DNA of 51,657 nt from Shewanella xiamenensis (GCF_014647135.1 NZ_BMOP01000027.1:1-51657); one strand, 5' to 3'. Counted from the first letter of the stretch, positions 17,115 to 26,650 are shown. Notes: generated from the sequence alone by a model not told the origin. Translations and numbers: made by a program.

Positions 17115-20100
17115 ATGTTGCAAAAAGCAATCGAAGCCGCGATTAAAAATCGGCTATTAGTGGTGTTGGCGCTGCTGGCGGCGGTCGCTGCCAGTGTGGC
17201 CATGTTGCCCAAGTTGAATCTCGATGCCTTTCCCGATGTCACCAACGTACAGGTGACCATCAATACCGAGGCTGAGGGCTTGGCCGCCGAAGAGGTAGAA
17301 AAACTCATCAGTTATCCGGTCGAATCGGCCATGTATGCTTTGCCTGCGGTGACTGAAGTGCGTTCGTTATCGCGCACAGGCTTGTCCATTGTGACGGTCG
17401 TCTTTGCTGAGGGCACGGATATTTACTTTGCCCGACAGCAAGTGTTTGAGCAGTTACAGGCGGCGCGGGAGATGATCCCAAGCGGGGTGGGTGTGCCAGA
17501 AATTGGCCCTAACACCTCTGGATTGGGGCAGATTTATCAATATATTTTGCGGGCGGATCCAAGTGCAGGCATCAATGCCGCCGAGCTGCGTAGTCTTAAC
17601 GACTACCTCGTCAAACTTATCTTGATGCCCGTTGGCGGCGTGACCGATGTGTTATCTTTTGGCGGCGAAGTTCGTCAATATCAAGTGCAGGTCGACCCTA
17701 ATAAGTTGCGTGCTTATGGCTTGTCGATGGCGCAGGTGAGCGAGGCGCTCGAAAGCAATAACCGTAACGCTGGTGGCTGGTTTATGGACCAAGGCCAAGA
17801 GCAATTAGTGGTTCGAGGCTATGGTATGTTGCCCGCCGGAGAGGCAGGGCTTGCCTCAATTGCTCAAATTCCACTCACTGAAGTACGTGGCACGCCTGTG
17901 CGTGTGGGTGACATTGCAAAGGTCGATTTTGGTAGTGAGATCCGCGTTGGCGCAGTGACGATGACGCGCCGTGATGAGGCGGGGCAGGCGCAAGCCTTGG
18001 GCGAAGTGGTGGCGGGTGTAGTGCTTAAACGGATGGGCGCTAACACTAAGGCGACGATTGATGATATCGATGCGCGGATTAATCTGATTGAGCAGGCGTT
18101 GCCCAAGGGCGTGTCCTTTGAGGTGTTTTACGACCAAGCAGACTTAGTGGATAAAGCCGTTACCACAGTGCGCGATGCGCTGCTGATGGCTTTTGTGTTT
18201 ATTGTGGTTATCTTGGCGCTGTTCCTTGTGAATATCCGCGCCACCCTGTTGGTGTTGCTGTCTATCCCTGTGTCCATCGGTTTGGCGCTGATGGTGATGT
18301 CCTACTATGGCCTTTCAGCCAACTTGATGTCCCTCGGTGGGTTAGCGGTGGCCATTGGTATGTTGGTCGATGGCTCAGTGGTGATGGTTGAGAATATTTT
18401 CAAACATTTAACCCAACCGGATCGCCGTCATTTAGCTGAGGCAAGGGCGCGTGCCGATGGTGAAACTGACCCGTACCATGGTGATGAGGATGGGGGTGTT
18501 AACGCTGATGATGACGAACATCAGGGGAATATGGCCGTGCGCATTATGCTGGCGGCGAAAGAAGTGTGCAGTCCTATCTTCTTCGCGACGGCGATTATCA
18601 TTGTGGTGTTTGCGCCGCTATTTGCGCTGGAAGGGGTTGAGGGCAAGCTGTTCCAACCTATGGCCGTCAGCATTATTTTGGCGATGATTTCCGCCTTGCT
18701 GGTGGCATTAATCGCGGTGCCAGCTTTAGCGGTATATCTGTTTAAACGTGGAGTTGTGCTGAAAGAAAGTGTGATCTTAAGGCCGCTGGATAGCGCATAT
18801 CGCAAACTGCTCAGAGCAACGCTAGCGCGTCCTAAAATGGTGGTACTCAGTGCGGCACTGATGTTTGTCATGAGCATGGCATTGCTGCCTAGACTCGGCA
18901 CCGAGTTTGTGCCCGAGTTAGAGGAAGGCACGATTAACCTGAGGGTCACGTTAGCACCCACCGCTAGCCTTGGCACCTCTTTGGATGTCGCACCTAAGCT
19001 TGAGGCTTTGCTGCTGGAATTCCCCGAGGTGGAGTATGCCTTAAGCCGAATCGGTGCGCCCGAATTAGGCGGCGATCCTGAGCCTGTCAGCAATATTGAA
19101 GTCTATATCGGCCTAAAACCAATAGAAGAATGGCAATCGGCCAGTTCGCGTTTGGAGTTGCAACGGCTGATGGAGGAAAAGCTCAGTGTCTTCCCTGGGC
19201 TGCTACTCACCTTCTCACAACCGATTGCGACTCGGGTCGATGAGCTGCTTTCGGGGGTTAAGGCGCAGTTAGCTATTAAACTCTTTGGTCCCGATCTCGC
19301 GGTGTTGTCGGACAAGGGCCAAGTGCTCACCGATCTGGTGGCGAAAATCCCCGGCGCTGTGGATGTGTCCCTCGAACAGGTGAGTGGGGAGGCGCAGCTG
19401 GTAGTGCGGCCAGAGCGTTCGCAGCTTGCCCGTTATGGCCTCAGTGTCGATCAGGTGATGACACTCGTGAGCCAAGGTATTGGTGGCGCCAGCGCTGGCC
19501 AAGTCATCGACGGTAACGCCAGATACGACATTAATTTACGCCTTGCCGCCGAGTTTCGCAGCAGTCCAGATGTGATTAAGGATTTGCTCTTGAGTGGCAC
19601 CAATGGCGCAATTGTGCGCTTAGGCGAAGTGGCCAGCGTTGCAGTGGAAATGGCGCCGCCGAATATTCGCCGTGACGATGTGCAGCGCCGCGTGGTGGTG
19701 CAAGCGAACGTGGCGGGGCGAGACATGGGCTCTGTGGTAAATGATATTTACGCGCTGGTGCCAAAGGCCGATCTACCTGCTGGATATACTGTGATTGTGG
19801 GTGGTCAGTATGAAAATCAGCAGCGGGCACAGCAAAAGCTGATGTTGGTAGTGCCTGTCTCAATCGCCTTGATTGCCTTGCTGTTGTACTTCTCCTTCGG
19901 TGCGGTTAAGCAGGTATTACTGATTATGGCGAACGTGCCGCTAGCACTCATCGGCGGTATTGTGGCGTTGTTTGTTAGTGGTACTTATCTGTCGGTGCCA
20001 AGCTCCATTGGCTTTATCACGCTGTTTGGGGTGGCGGTGCTCAACGGAGTGGTATTAGTGGATTCGATAAACCAACGCAGGCAGAGCGGCGAGTCGCTCT

Positions 20101-20333
20101 ATGAATCGGTTTATGAAGGCACTGTGGGCCGCTTACGACCAGTATTGATGACGGCATTAACCTCTGCCTTAGGGTTAATTCCGATCTTAGTGTCATCGGG
20201 TGTGGGTAGTGAAATCCAAAAGCCGCTAGCGGTGGTGATCATTGGCGGTTTGTTTAGCTCAACGGCGTTGACTTTATTGGTATTACCTACCTTATACCGC
20301 TGGTTATATCGACACGATAAATTGCCTGATTAG
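17115..20333 (+). CDS. czcA: heavy-metal RND efflux pump (CzcA family)
   Basis: A 1072-aa inner-membrane proton-driven pump with 12 membrane segments and two large periplasmic loops. Residues near the start (LNLDAFPDVTNVQV) are characteristic of heavy-metal RND proteins. The transmembrane-4 motif reads AIGMLVDGSVVMVEN: Asp419 and Glu426 match the charge-relay residues D408 and E415 of Cupriavidus CzcA, but the first Asp (D402 in CzcA) is Ala413, so metal range or proton coupling may differ from Zn/Co/Cd pumps. An acidic insert with His (448-469, for example DDDEHQ) lies in the cytoplasmic loop just after segment 4. It is the last gene of the czc set. Confidence 0.92.
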   Translation: MLQKAIEAAIKNRLLVVLALLAAVAASVAMLPKLNLDAFPDVTNVQVTINTEAEGLAAEEVEKLISYPVESAMYALPAVTEVRSLSRTGLSIVTVVFAEGTDIYFARQQVFEQLQAAREMIPSGVGVPEIGPNTSGLGQIYQYILRADPSAGINAAELRSLNDYLVKLILMPVGGVTDVLSFGGEVRQYQVQVDPNKLRAYGLSMAQVSEALESNNRNAGGWFMDQGQEQLVVRGYGMLPAGEAGLASIAQIPLTEVRGTPVRVGDIAKVDFGSEIRVGAVTMTRRDEAGQAQALGEVVAGVVLKRMGANTKATIDDIDARINLIEQALPKGVSFEVFYDQADLVDKAVTTVRDALLMAFVFIVVILALFLVNIRATLLVLLSIPVSIGLALMVMSYYGLSANLMSLGGLAVAIGMLVDGSVVMVENIFKHLTQPDRRHLAEARARADGETDPYHGDEDGGVNADDDEHQGNMAVRIMLAAKEVCSPIFFATAIIIVVFAPLFALEGVEGKLFQPMAVSIILAMISALLVALIAVPALAVYLFKRGVVLKESVILRPLDSAYRKLLRATLARPKMVVLSAALMFVMSMALLPRLGTEFVPELEEGTINLRVTLAPTASLGTSLDVAPKLEALLLEFPEVEYALSRIGAPELGGDPEPVSNIEVYIGLKPIEEWQSASSRLELQRLMEEKLSVFPGLLLTFSQPIATRVDELLSGVKAQLAIKLFGPDLAVLSDKGQVLTDLVAKIPGAVDVSLEQVSGEAQLVVRPERSQLARYGLSVDQVMTLVSQGIGGASAGQVIDGNARYDINLRLAAEFRSSPDVIKDLLLSGTNGAIVRLGEVASVAVEMAPPNIRRDDVQRRVVVQANVAGRDMGSVVNDIYALVPKADLPAGYTVIVGGQYENQQRAQQKLMLVVPVSIALIALLLYFSFGAVKQVLLIMANVPLALIGGIVALFVSGTYLSVPSSIGFITLFGVAVLNGVVLVDSINQRRQSGESLYESVYEGTVGRLRPVLMTALTSALGLIPILVSSGVGSEIQKPLAVVIIGGLFSSTALTLLVLPTLYRWLYRHDKLPD

Positions 20334-20461
20334 TTGGGGCTGAGTCTTGGCATGATTTTGTGGTAAGTCTCAATGTTAAAGTTTAAAAATCAGCGAGCTA
20401 TAGTGTGTGATATAGGCTAGGCTTAGCGCTGGTATTAAGGATAAGTATCTCTGGAGAGAGT

Positions 20462-20785
20462 ATGATCGCAGTCATTTTTGAAGTCGTTCCCACGAAAGAA
20501 GGAAAGGAAGAGTATCTGCATGTGGCCGCTGAAATGCGCCAGTATTTAGAAGGCCGCAAGGGATTAATTTCGATTGAACGTTTTCAGAGCTTAACCGACG
20601 ATGGTAAGGTGCTGAGCTTATCGTTTTGGGATGATATGGCTTCTATTACCCAATGGCGTAATCAAATGGCCCACAGCATTGCCGAGCAGACTGGCATAGT
20701 GCCTTGTTTGTTTAACGCTTATCGCATCCGTGTCGCCGAAGTGGTGCAAGATTATAGCGAAACCGTGCACGAAGCCGCAGAGTAA
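20462..20785 (+). CDS. antibiotic-biosynthesis-monooxygenase (ABM) fold protein
   Basis: A 107-aa dimeric ferredoxin-like fold protein. The first strand MIAVIFEVVPTKEGKEEYL and the SIERFQSL ... VLSLSFWDDM segment fit the ABM family, members of which are heme-degrading enzymes, quinol monooxygenases or uncharacterised. A late ITQWRNQMAHS helix supports assignment to the IsdG/YgiN-like subgroup without proving activity. ATG 20462 is preceded by GGAGAGAGT. It lies 128 bp after czcA, so it is probably a separate unit, ended by a strong terminator. Confidence 0.85.
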   Translation: MIAVIFEVVPTKEGKEEYLHVAAEMRQYLEGRKGLISIERFQSLTDDGKVLSLSFWDDMASITQWRNQMAHSIAEQTGIVPCLFNAYRIRVAEVVQDYSETVHEAAE

Positions 20786-20810
20786 TCGAGACCTGACAGG
20801 TTAAAAACAA

Positions 20811-20836
20811 AACCCATCGGAATCGATGGGTTTTTT
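20811..20836. terminator. bidirectional terminator between ABM gene and mscL
   Basis: AACCCATCG (20811-20819) pairs with CGATGGGTT (20824-20832) around GAAT, with a T-run on the plus strand and an interrupted T-run on the minus strand. It serves both convergent genes. Confidence 0.88.
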
Positions 20837-20870
20837 ATGTTTAATACTCTGCTTAAGGGACTTTTAAGGC

Positions 20871-21281
20871 TTATTTTTCCTGTTGAGCTTTAAGCAGATC
20901 GCGGATCTCAGACAGTAGTTCTTGATCTTTGGTTGGTGCGGGCGGAGCGGAAGGTGCTTCTTCTTGTTTACGTTTTAAGCTGTTAATGGCTTTTAAGCCC
21001 ATAAAAATCGCGAAGGCGATAATGGTAAAGTCGATAACGGTTTGGATAAATTTACCGTAAGCGATGACAACAGCTGGCGCATCACCTTGGGCAGCGAGGA
21101 GCACAACGCTCAGATCACTAAAATTCACCCCCCCTAAAATGATCCCAATCGGCGGCATAATGATATCGGCCACAAAGGATGAGACTATCTTGCCAAAAGC
21201 GGCACCGATGATAATACCCACCGCCATATCGATTACATTGCCACGGGATGCAAAAGCCTTGAACTCTTTAAGTAAGCTCAT
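20871..21281 (-). CDS. mscL: large-conductance mechanosensitive channel
   Basis: A 136-aa inner-membrane channel that opens under membrane tension to release solutes during hypo-osmotic shock. The N-terminal amphipathic helix and TM1 are canonical (LLKEFKAFASRGNVIDMAVG), TM2 is FTIIAFAIFMGLKAI, and the C-terminal bundle ends in LSEIRDLLKAQ. Length equals that of E. coli MscL. It is monocistronic, bounded by the bidirectional terminator on its 3' side. Confidence 0.97.
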   Translation of the reverse strand: MSLLKEFKAFASRGNVIDMAVGIIIGAAFGKIVSSFVADIIMPPIGIILGGVNFSDLSVVLLAAQGDAPAVVIAYGKFIQTVIDFTIIAFAIFMGLKAINSLKRKQEEAPSAPPAPTKDQELLSEIRDLLKAQQEK

Positions 21282-21485
21282 TAGGTTTCCTCCGAAAATA
21301 TGATTAAATGTTAAATTTTATTGTATTAACTGTATCAGGAAAACCTTAGGGTCTTTTGCTGCCTGTTACCTTGCCAAGCTTATAGGGGCTTAAGGATTAA
21401 GGCAATTCTGAGATTAAGGATTTATCCTGCACTGGCAGATTTCACACTCTCAAGGTTACAGTTGTTAATTTTGGTGTGAATGGGT

Positions 21486-22418
21486 CTATTTTTGCTGACC
21501 GATAAATTCTGGCACTTCTAATACTTGTGATCCCCAGCGTTTAAACAAAGAGGCGTAGATAAACTCGATAAAAACGCGGTATTTGCGCGGCAGATAGGCT
21601 CGCTTGGGATAGCTGAGTACCACCTTGGTTTGCACCATAGGATAATCGTCAAGGAGTCGCACTAAATAGCCTTTCTCTATCGCCTCTTGGGCAATAATCG
21701 ACGGCACGGCCGTAATGCCAAGCCCTGCAATGGCAGCTTCGCGGGCAATGGTGACATTATTCACTGTTAATTGCGTGACGGGCTCAATGACTACCCAAGT
21801 TTTACCATCAAATAGCTTCCATGCCCCTTCAATATGGGCCGACTGTAAACGAATCGCTTTATGTTTAGCCAAATCCTTTGGCACTTTGGGCGTGCCATGT
21901 TCAGCCAAATATTTAGGGCTGGCCATTAAGGATTTATAGGCGTTAACTAAGGAATAACTTTGTAGGCGGGTATCACTCGAGTCAGCGATTTGGAATAGCA
22001 GATCCACACCTTCTTCTATCACATCCACTTTACGGTTAGTGAGCTCGGCTTCTATGGTGATATCGGGATAAAGGGTTAAAAACTGGGCGAAGATCGGCCC
22101 AAGAAACAGTTGGCCTAATTCAATAGGGCATACGATTCTTAGGTTACCTTTGATTAATTGCTGGTGGGCACTGAGCTGATTTTCGGCGCTTTGAAGATCA
22201 CTTAAGATCTTATTGATTCGATTGTAATAACTCGAACCCGCTTCTGTGAGTTTGAGTGCGCGAGTCGTTCGGAATAATAGCTGAGTACCCGTATCGGCTT
22301 CTAGTTCGGCAATTTTGCGACTGACTGTTGCCTTAGTGAGTCCGAGGGCTTTAGCTGCCCCGGTAAAACTACCTTGCTCTACCACTTGAGCAAATATTTG
22401 CACCCGATTGAGATCCAT
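21486..22418 (-). CDS. LysR-family regulator
   Basis: A 310-aa LysR-type transcription factor. The N-terminal winged helix (1-60: MDLNRVQIFAQVVEQGSFTG, SRKIAELEADTGTQLLFRTT) is followed by an effector-binding domain (about 90-295). It is divergent from the EmrA/EmrB pair with a 97-bp shared promoter, the usual sign that it controls that pump. A perfect inverted repeat AGTAC-ACTA-GTACT (22482-22495) lies just upstream of emrA. Effector unknown. Confidence 0.93.
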   Translation of the reverse strand: MDLNRVQIFAQVVEQGSFTGAAKALGLTKATVSRKIAELEADTGTQLLFRTTRALKLTEAGSSYYNRINKILSDLQSAENQLSAHQQLIKGNLRIVCPIELGQLFLGPIFAQFLTLYPDITIEAELTNRKVDVIEEGVDLLFQIADSSDTRLQSYSLVNAYKSLMASPKYLAEHGTPKVPKDLAKHKAIRLQSAHIEGAWKLFDGKTWVVIEPVTQLTVNNVTIAREAAIAGLGITAVPSIIAQEAIEKGYLVRLLDDYPMVQTKVVLSYPKRAYLPRKYRVFIEFIYASLFKRWGSQVLEVPEFIGQQK

Positions 22419-22481
22419 GATTGTTACACCTGTGAAACAGTGGGTTGATTTTTAACTACCTAATAAACTTGATGAGACAGT

Positions 22482-22495
22482 AGTACACTAGTACT
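22482..22495. promoter_or_regulatory. inverted repeat in the LysR-emrA intergenic region
   Basis: AGTAC-ACTA-GTACT is a perfect 5-bp dyad 21 bases before the emrA start codon in the divergent promoter region. It could be part of the LysR binding site, but LysR boxes are usually T-N11-A and this dyad is tighter, so this is tentative. Confidence 0.35.
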
Positions 22496-22515
22496 CACTA
22501 ATCAAGGAGTCATTC

Positions 22516-23571
22516 ATGTCCAAAAGTAAGCTCATTATCGCCGTTCCACTATTACTCGCCGCCGCTGCGGGTGGCGGCTATTACTGGTGGACGCAAGTAC
22601 GTTTTATCGAAACCACTGATAATGCTTATGTTGAGGCCGATATCTCCCATGTGAGCGTAAAAGTGCCAGGTTATGTGGTGTTGTCCGATGTGACCGATAA
22701 CCAGCATGTGCGTAAGGGCGAGTTATTGGCGCAACTTGAAGATAACCAGTTTAGCGCCAAAGTCAGCCAAGCTGAGGCTGCACTTGCCAGTGCTAAAGCT
22801 GATTTGCAAACCTTAGCCGCTAAGGTTGAGTTGCAACACGCGCTGATCAGCCAAGCGAGTGCGGGCGTCGTGGCTGCGCAGGCAGATAACATCCGTGCAG
22901 AGCAACAGTTAAGCCGAGCGAAAAAGTTAAAGGTTAGCAATTACAGTTCACAGGACGATGTCGATCAATTGCAAGCAGGATTTGATGCTGCTGCTGCGCG
23001 CCTCGATGAAGCCAAGGCGCTGTTAGTGGCTAAAGAACGTGAGCTTGCTGTGTTTAATGCTCAGCTTAATCAAGCCCGCTCTGTGGTTGAGCAGTCGAAT
23101 GCGGCATTGGAGCTAGCTAACATTCAGCTCAATGATACCCGTGTGACCGCGCCCTTCTCTGGGGTGATTGGTAAACGCGGCGCGATGGTGGGGCAGTATG
23201 TTCAGCCCGGCCAAGCACTCTTTAGTTTGGTTCCGGACGGGGCTGTGTGGATCTCGGCGAACTTTAAAGAAACCCAAATCCAACATATGCAACCCGGGCA
23301 GTCGGTGCAGGTCAGTCTCGATGCGTTTCCCGACAAAACCTTTGCAGGTGTTATCGATAGTCTGTCGCCGGCGTCCGGAGCCAAATTTAGTCTGCTGCCC
23401 GCTGAAAATGCCACGGGTAACTTCACCAAAATCGTGCAGCGTATTCCGGTGCGGATCCGTTTAGAGCTCTCAGAAGAAGAGGCGCGTGTCGTCCCTGGGT
23501 TAAGTGCGGTGGTGAAGGTCGATACTGCGTCGCATCCGACGACAGCTATAGCTGCTAACGTCGGTCGTTAA
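22516..23571 (+). CDS. emrA: EmrA/HlyD-type membrane fusion protein
   Basis: A 351-aa adaptor of a multidrug efflux system. A single N-terminal membrane anchor (5-27), the start of the lipoyl half (TTDNAYVEADISHVSVKV), a long alpha-helical hairpin rich in Ala, Gln and Glu (about 75-200), and the second lipoyl half (LNDTRVTAPFSGVIGKR) make the standard EmrA order. It links the inner-membrane pump EmrB with a TolC-type channel. It is first in a two-gene unit, 13 bp before emrB, with AAGGAG ahead of its ATG. Confidence 0.9.
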   Translation: MSKSKLIIAVPLLLAAAAGGGYYWWTQVRFIETTDNAYVEADISHVSVKVPGYVVLSDVTDNQHVRKGELLAQLEDNQFSAKVSQAEAALASAKADLQTLAAKVELQHALISQASAGVVAAQADNIRAEQQLSRAKKLKVSNYSSQDDVDQLQAGFDAAAARLDEAKALLVAKERELAVFNAQLNQARSVVEQSNAALELANIQLNDTRVTAPFSGVIGKRGAMVGQYVQPGQALFSLVPDGAVWISANFKETQIQHMQPGQSVQVSLDAFPDKTFAGVIDSLSPASGAKFSLLPAENATGNFTKIVQRIPVRIRLELSEEEARVVPGLSAVVKVDTASHPTTAIAANVGR

Positions 23572-23584
23572 GTAGGTCGTTAAC

Positions 23585-25192
23585 ATGAGCACAATTGCTG
23601 CTGCACCTGAGGCTATCGACGCTGGGGCTACGCCGAGCGAATATGAGCGTGGTAGTCGCCGTTCGTGGATTGCCGTTTTTGGTGGTTTGATTGGCGCCTT
23701 TATGGCGATCCTCGATATTCAAATCACCAATGCCTCTATGAAGGAAATCCAAGGCAGCCTTGGGGCAACGCTTGAGGAAGGCAGCTGGATTTCAACGGCT
23801 TATCTGGTTGCCGAGATGATTGCGATTCCGCTCTCGGGCTGGTTAAGCACTGGGCTCTCGGTCAGGCGTTATCTGCTGTGGACCACCGCAGCCTTTATCT
23901 TTGCTTCTATCCTGTGTTCGATTTCGTGGAACCTCGAGGCCATGATCGCCTTTCGGGCGTTGCAGGGCTTCTTTGGTGGCGCGTTGATCCCGCTGGCTTT
24001 TCGGCTGATCTTAGAATTTTTACCCGAGAATAAACGTGCCGTGGGGATGGCGTTATTCGGGGTGACTGCGACGTTTGCGCCCTCGATTGGCCCAACCTTA
24101 GGTGGTTGGTTAACTGAGCATTTTAGTTGGCATTACCTGTTTTATATCAACGTACCGCCAGGATTGCTGGTTATGGCGATGTTGGCCTATGGTCTCGAAA
24201 AACGCCCTGTGGTGTGGGACAAGCTGAAAAATGCCGACTTAGCAGGCATTGTCACCATGGCGCTGGGCATGGGTTGCCTCGAGGTGGTGCTTGAGGAGGG
24301 AAACCGTAAGGATTGGTTTGGCTCGGATTTGATCCGCAATCTCGCCATCATTGCCGCGGTGAATTTAGTGCTGTTTGTGTGGATCCAGCTTAAACGTAAA
24401 GATCCTTTAGTGAATTTACGCTTACTCGGTAAACGTGATTTTGTGCTTTCAACCGTGGCGTATTTTTTACTGGGGATGGCGCTCTTTGGCGCGATCTATT
24501 TGATCCCACTTTATTTGTCTCAAGTGCATGATTACACACCACTGGAAATTGGTGAGGTGATTATGTGGATGGGATTCCCGCAGTTGTTAGTTTTGCCCTT
24601 AGTGCCACGTTTAATGCAACGTTTCGACGGGCGTTACTTAGCCGCCTTCGGCTTTTTTATGTTTGCCCTAAGTTATTACATGAATAGCCAAATGACCGCA
24701 GATTACGCTGGGCAGCAGATGATAGCCTCCCAAGTGGTGCGCGCCTTAGGCCAGCCCTTTATCTTAGTGCCTATCGGAATGCTCGCGACTGCGCATTTAA
24801 AGCCCCATGAGAATCCTTCGGCTTCGACCGTACTGAACGTGATGCGTAACTTAGGTGGGGCCTTTGGTATCGCCTTGGTGGCGACTTTAACCGATAACTT
24901 GGCTCGCGGCCATTTGGCCCATGTGAAGGAATCTTTGCCAGCGGTTAGCACACAGGTGCAGGACTATTTGAATCAGAGTGCCAGTATGTTGCAACAGGGT
25001 GGCTCGGATCCCTATACCGCCTCTATGCAGGCCAAGGCATTGTTAGGGCAAACCATGAGTCAGCAGGCCTATATTCAAGCCTATAACGATGTGTTTTTGA
25101 TTATGGGGGCCCTGTTGTTAATTGCCGTGGTGGCTGTGCTGCTTATCCGTAAACCACAAGGCCCAGTCGCCCACGATGCGGTTATCGAATAA
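23585..25192 (+). CDS. emrB: EmrB/QacA-type (DHA2) MFS multidrug transporter
   Basis: A 535-aa inner-membrane protein with about 14 membrane segments. The segment-1 signature LIGAFMAILDIQITNAS and segment-5 motif GPTLGGWLTEHFSW are typical of the DHA2 family of proton-driven drug exporters. It forms a tripartite pump with the upstream EmrA. The set of toxic substrates cannot be read from sequence. A strong terminator (25225-25260) follows, separating it from elaA. Confidence 0.92.
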   Translation: MSTIAAAPEAIDAGATPSEYERGSRRSWIAVFGGLIGAFMAILDIQITNASMKEIQGSLGATLEEGSWISTAYLVAEMIAIPLSGWLSTGLSVRRYLLWTTAAFIFASILCSISWNLEAMIAFRALQGFFGGALIPLAFRLILEFLPENKRAVGMALFGVTATFAPSIGPTLGGWLTEHFSWHYLFYINVPPGLLVMAMLAYGLEKRPVVWDKLKNADLAGIVTMALGMGCLEVVLEEGNRKDWFGSDLIRNLAIIAAVNLVLFVWIQLKRKDPLVNLRLLGKRDFVLSTVAYFLLGMALFGAIYLIPLYLSQVHDYTPLEIGEVIMWMGFPQLLVLPLVPRLMQRFDGRYLAAFGFFMFALSYYMNSQMTADYAGQQMIASQVVRALGQPFILVPIGMLATAHLKPHENPSASTVLNVMRNLGGAFGIALVATLTDNLARGHLAHVKESLPAVSTQVQDYLNQSASMLQQGGSDPYTASMQAKALLGQTMSQQAYIQAYNDVFLIMGALLLIAVVAVLLIRKPQGPVAHDAVIE

Positions 25193-25224
25193 CACTGAGT
25201 CAGTTTTCGCAATGCGTAACCCTT

Positions 25225-25260
25225 GCGTTTTAATTCCCCCCAGAATTAAGGCGCTTTTTT
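25225..25260 (+). terminator. Rho-independent terminator after emrB
   Basis: A 12-bp stem (25225-25236 with 25243-25254, including two G-U pairs), a C-rich loop and six T (25255-25260). Confidence 0.85.
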
Positions 25261-25316
25261 ATCCGCTGAGCTGTGATAGACTCGAGCTCTTTTCCTGTTG
25301 TACGCAGAGCCTTTTT

Positions 25317-25790
25317 ATGTCGATACAAGATTCAGTTGAGTGGCAAATTCTTAAATTTAATCAATTAACTGCCAATACCTTATATGAAATCCTTAAACTG
25401 CGAGTCGATGTGTTTGTGGTCGAGCAGGCCTGTGCTTATCCAGAGCTTGATGATAAAGATAGACACCCTGAAACCCAGCATTTAATCGGCCTATCACCTG
25501 CGGGCGAGTTACTCACCTATGCCCGTATTTTGCCTCCGGGGCTGAGTTATCCCGAGGCCAGCATTGGCCGAGTGGTGGTGTCACCTGCTGGACGAGGTAA
25601 AGGATTGGCAATGCCGTTGATGCAGCGGGCGATCGAATCTGCACTCAGTACTTGGCCCAAGGCGGGGATCCAAATTGGTGCTCAGGATTATCTGAAAAAC
25701 TTCTACCAAAAACTCGGGTTTAACATCTGTTCTGAAATGTATTTGGAAGATGGCATTCCTCATATCGACATGCGCTACCAGCCTCAGTGA
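25317..25790 (+). CDS. elaA: GNAT acetyltransferase, ElaA type
   Basis: A 157-aa N-acetyltransferase-fold protein. The ElaA-type N-terminus with LRVDVFVVEQACAYPELDDK and HLIG is followed by the acetyl-CoA-binding segment VVVSPAGRGKGLAMPLM (R/Q-x-x-G-x-G/A variant) and YQKLGFNICSE. The acceptor substrate of ElaA is not known. An open frame continues upstream to 25122 through the emrB end and terminator; ATG 25317, matching ElaA length, is the real start. It stands 45 bp before the next ABM gene, and the two may form a unit. Confidence 0.88.
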   Translation: MSIQDSVEWQILKFNQLTANTLYEILKLRVDVFVVEQACAYPELDDKDRHPETQHLIGLSPAGELLTYARILPPGLSYPEASIGRVVVSPAGRGKGLAMPLMQRAIESALSTWPKAGIQIGAQDYLKNFYQKLGFNICSEMYLEDGIPHIDMRYQPQ

Positions 25791-25834
25791 TCTGGTTTTA
25801 ACTAGCTGAATTTACATCTTATTAAGGAAATCAA

Positions 25835-26161
25835 ATGACTACTGTTGCGGACTATAAAATCAATCAACAACAACTCGTTTGCGTCGCGAGCTTTTTAGCC
25901 AAAGAAGGCAAAACCGAGGCCTTGATTGCGGCGCTCGCCTCGCTGATCCCCGATACACGCCGTGAAGCCGGTTGTATTCGGTATGAGCTCAACGTCAGCC
26001 GTGATGAACCGCGCCGCGTGACCTTTGTGGAGAAGTTTGTTGATATTACTGCCTTCGATGAGCACTGCGCTAAAGAGGCTATTCAACATTATTTCCACCA
26101 AGTGATGCCTGAGTTGGTTGAGTCGTTCCAAGTCGAAACCTATCATCAGGTCATCGTCTAA
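25835..26161 (+). CDS. ABM-fold quinol monooxygenase-like protein
   Basis: A 108-aa protein with the ABM dimeric barrel pattern: LVCVASFLAKEGKTEALIAAL at the first strand and helix, IPDTRREAGCIRYEL, and FVEKFVDITAFDEHC. It is closer to YgiN-type quinol monooxygenases than the protein at 20462, in particular in the DTRREAGCIRYEL block. Real activity is unproven. ATG 25835 with AAGGA ahead. Confidence 0.85.
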   Translation: MTTVADYKINQQQLVCVASFLAKEGKTEALIAALASLIPDTRREAGCIRYELNVSRDEPRRVTFVEKFVDITAFDEHCAKEAIQHYFHQVMPELVESFQVETYHQVIV

Positions 26162-26336
26162 GTGTTTTACCGTGTTATCGCTTAATAAACCTTATGTCGT
26201 CAGTAGAATGTATTAATTTACATTGTCTTTGCAGTTTATAGCATTGTATCAGGAGATTTTATTGGTTAGCTTACTGTCTTCGCTATTCAATACCGCAACA
26301 AAATGTTAAACACTAATTAACTCACGGATGTATACA

Positions 26337-26519
26337 ATGCTAAAAACATGGACACTGAGCCTTATTCCCCTCGTATTTCTCGGTTTGAGCGGTTGTGCAT
26401 CGACAAATGCTGATACTAACTCTAACTCGAAAGTTACAAATACTGCTGAAAAGAAAGCTGCCAAGGAGTGTGACAAAGTTGCATCTATTGGCTCCAATAT
26501 TGGACGTTGCAAAAAATAA
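26337..26519 (+). CDS. small lipoprotein
   Basis: A 60-aa protein with a lipobox at Cys20 (LGLSGCAS). The mature part is Asn/Ser/Lys-rich and ends with two Cys (KECDKVASIGSNIGRCKK) that could pair. ATG 26337 is preferred over 26328 since GGAT precedes it at seven bases. Function unknown; it is followed by a terminator about 100 bp on. Confidence 0.7.
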   Translation: MLKTWTLSLIPLVFLGLSGCASTNADTNSNSKVTNTAEKKAAKECDKVASIGSNIGRCKK

Positions 26520-26619
26520 CATCCTGAAGCTTTGGGTTATAAGCATGCTCAATTCAGCTAAATCTGCACACATTTGTGCGACAGTCTGGTTTGCCATCAG
26601 AGCTACTGATTGACTCCTA

Positions 26620-26650
26620 AACACCTGATGAACCCATCGGGTGTTTTTAT
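26620..26650 (+). terminator. Rho-independent terminator
   Basis: AACACC-TGATG (26620-26630) folds onto CATCG-GGTGTT (26635-26645) with one small mismatch, followed by TTTT. It ends the small lipoprotein transcript. The gap 26520-26911 otherwise contains only the hairpin at 26852-26894. Confidence 0.75.

Noticed and set aside
25122..25316. Upstream extension of elaA
   Set aside because: It overlaps the end of emrB and a strong terminator; the family length fits ATG 25317.
26262..26309. 15-codon TTG frame with AGGAG upstream, ahead of the small lipoprotein
   Set aside because: It could be a leader peptide, but there is no regulatory codon pattern or attenuator structure, so it is left out.
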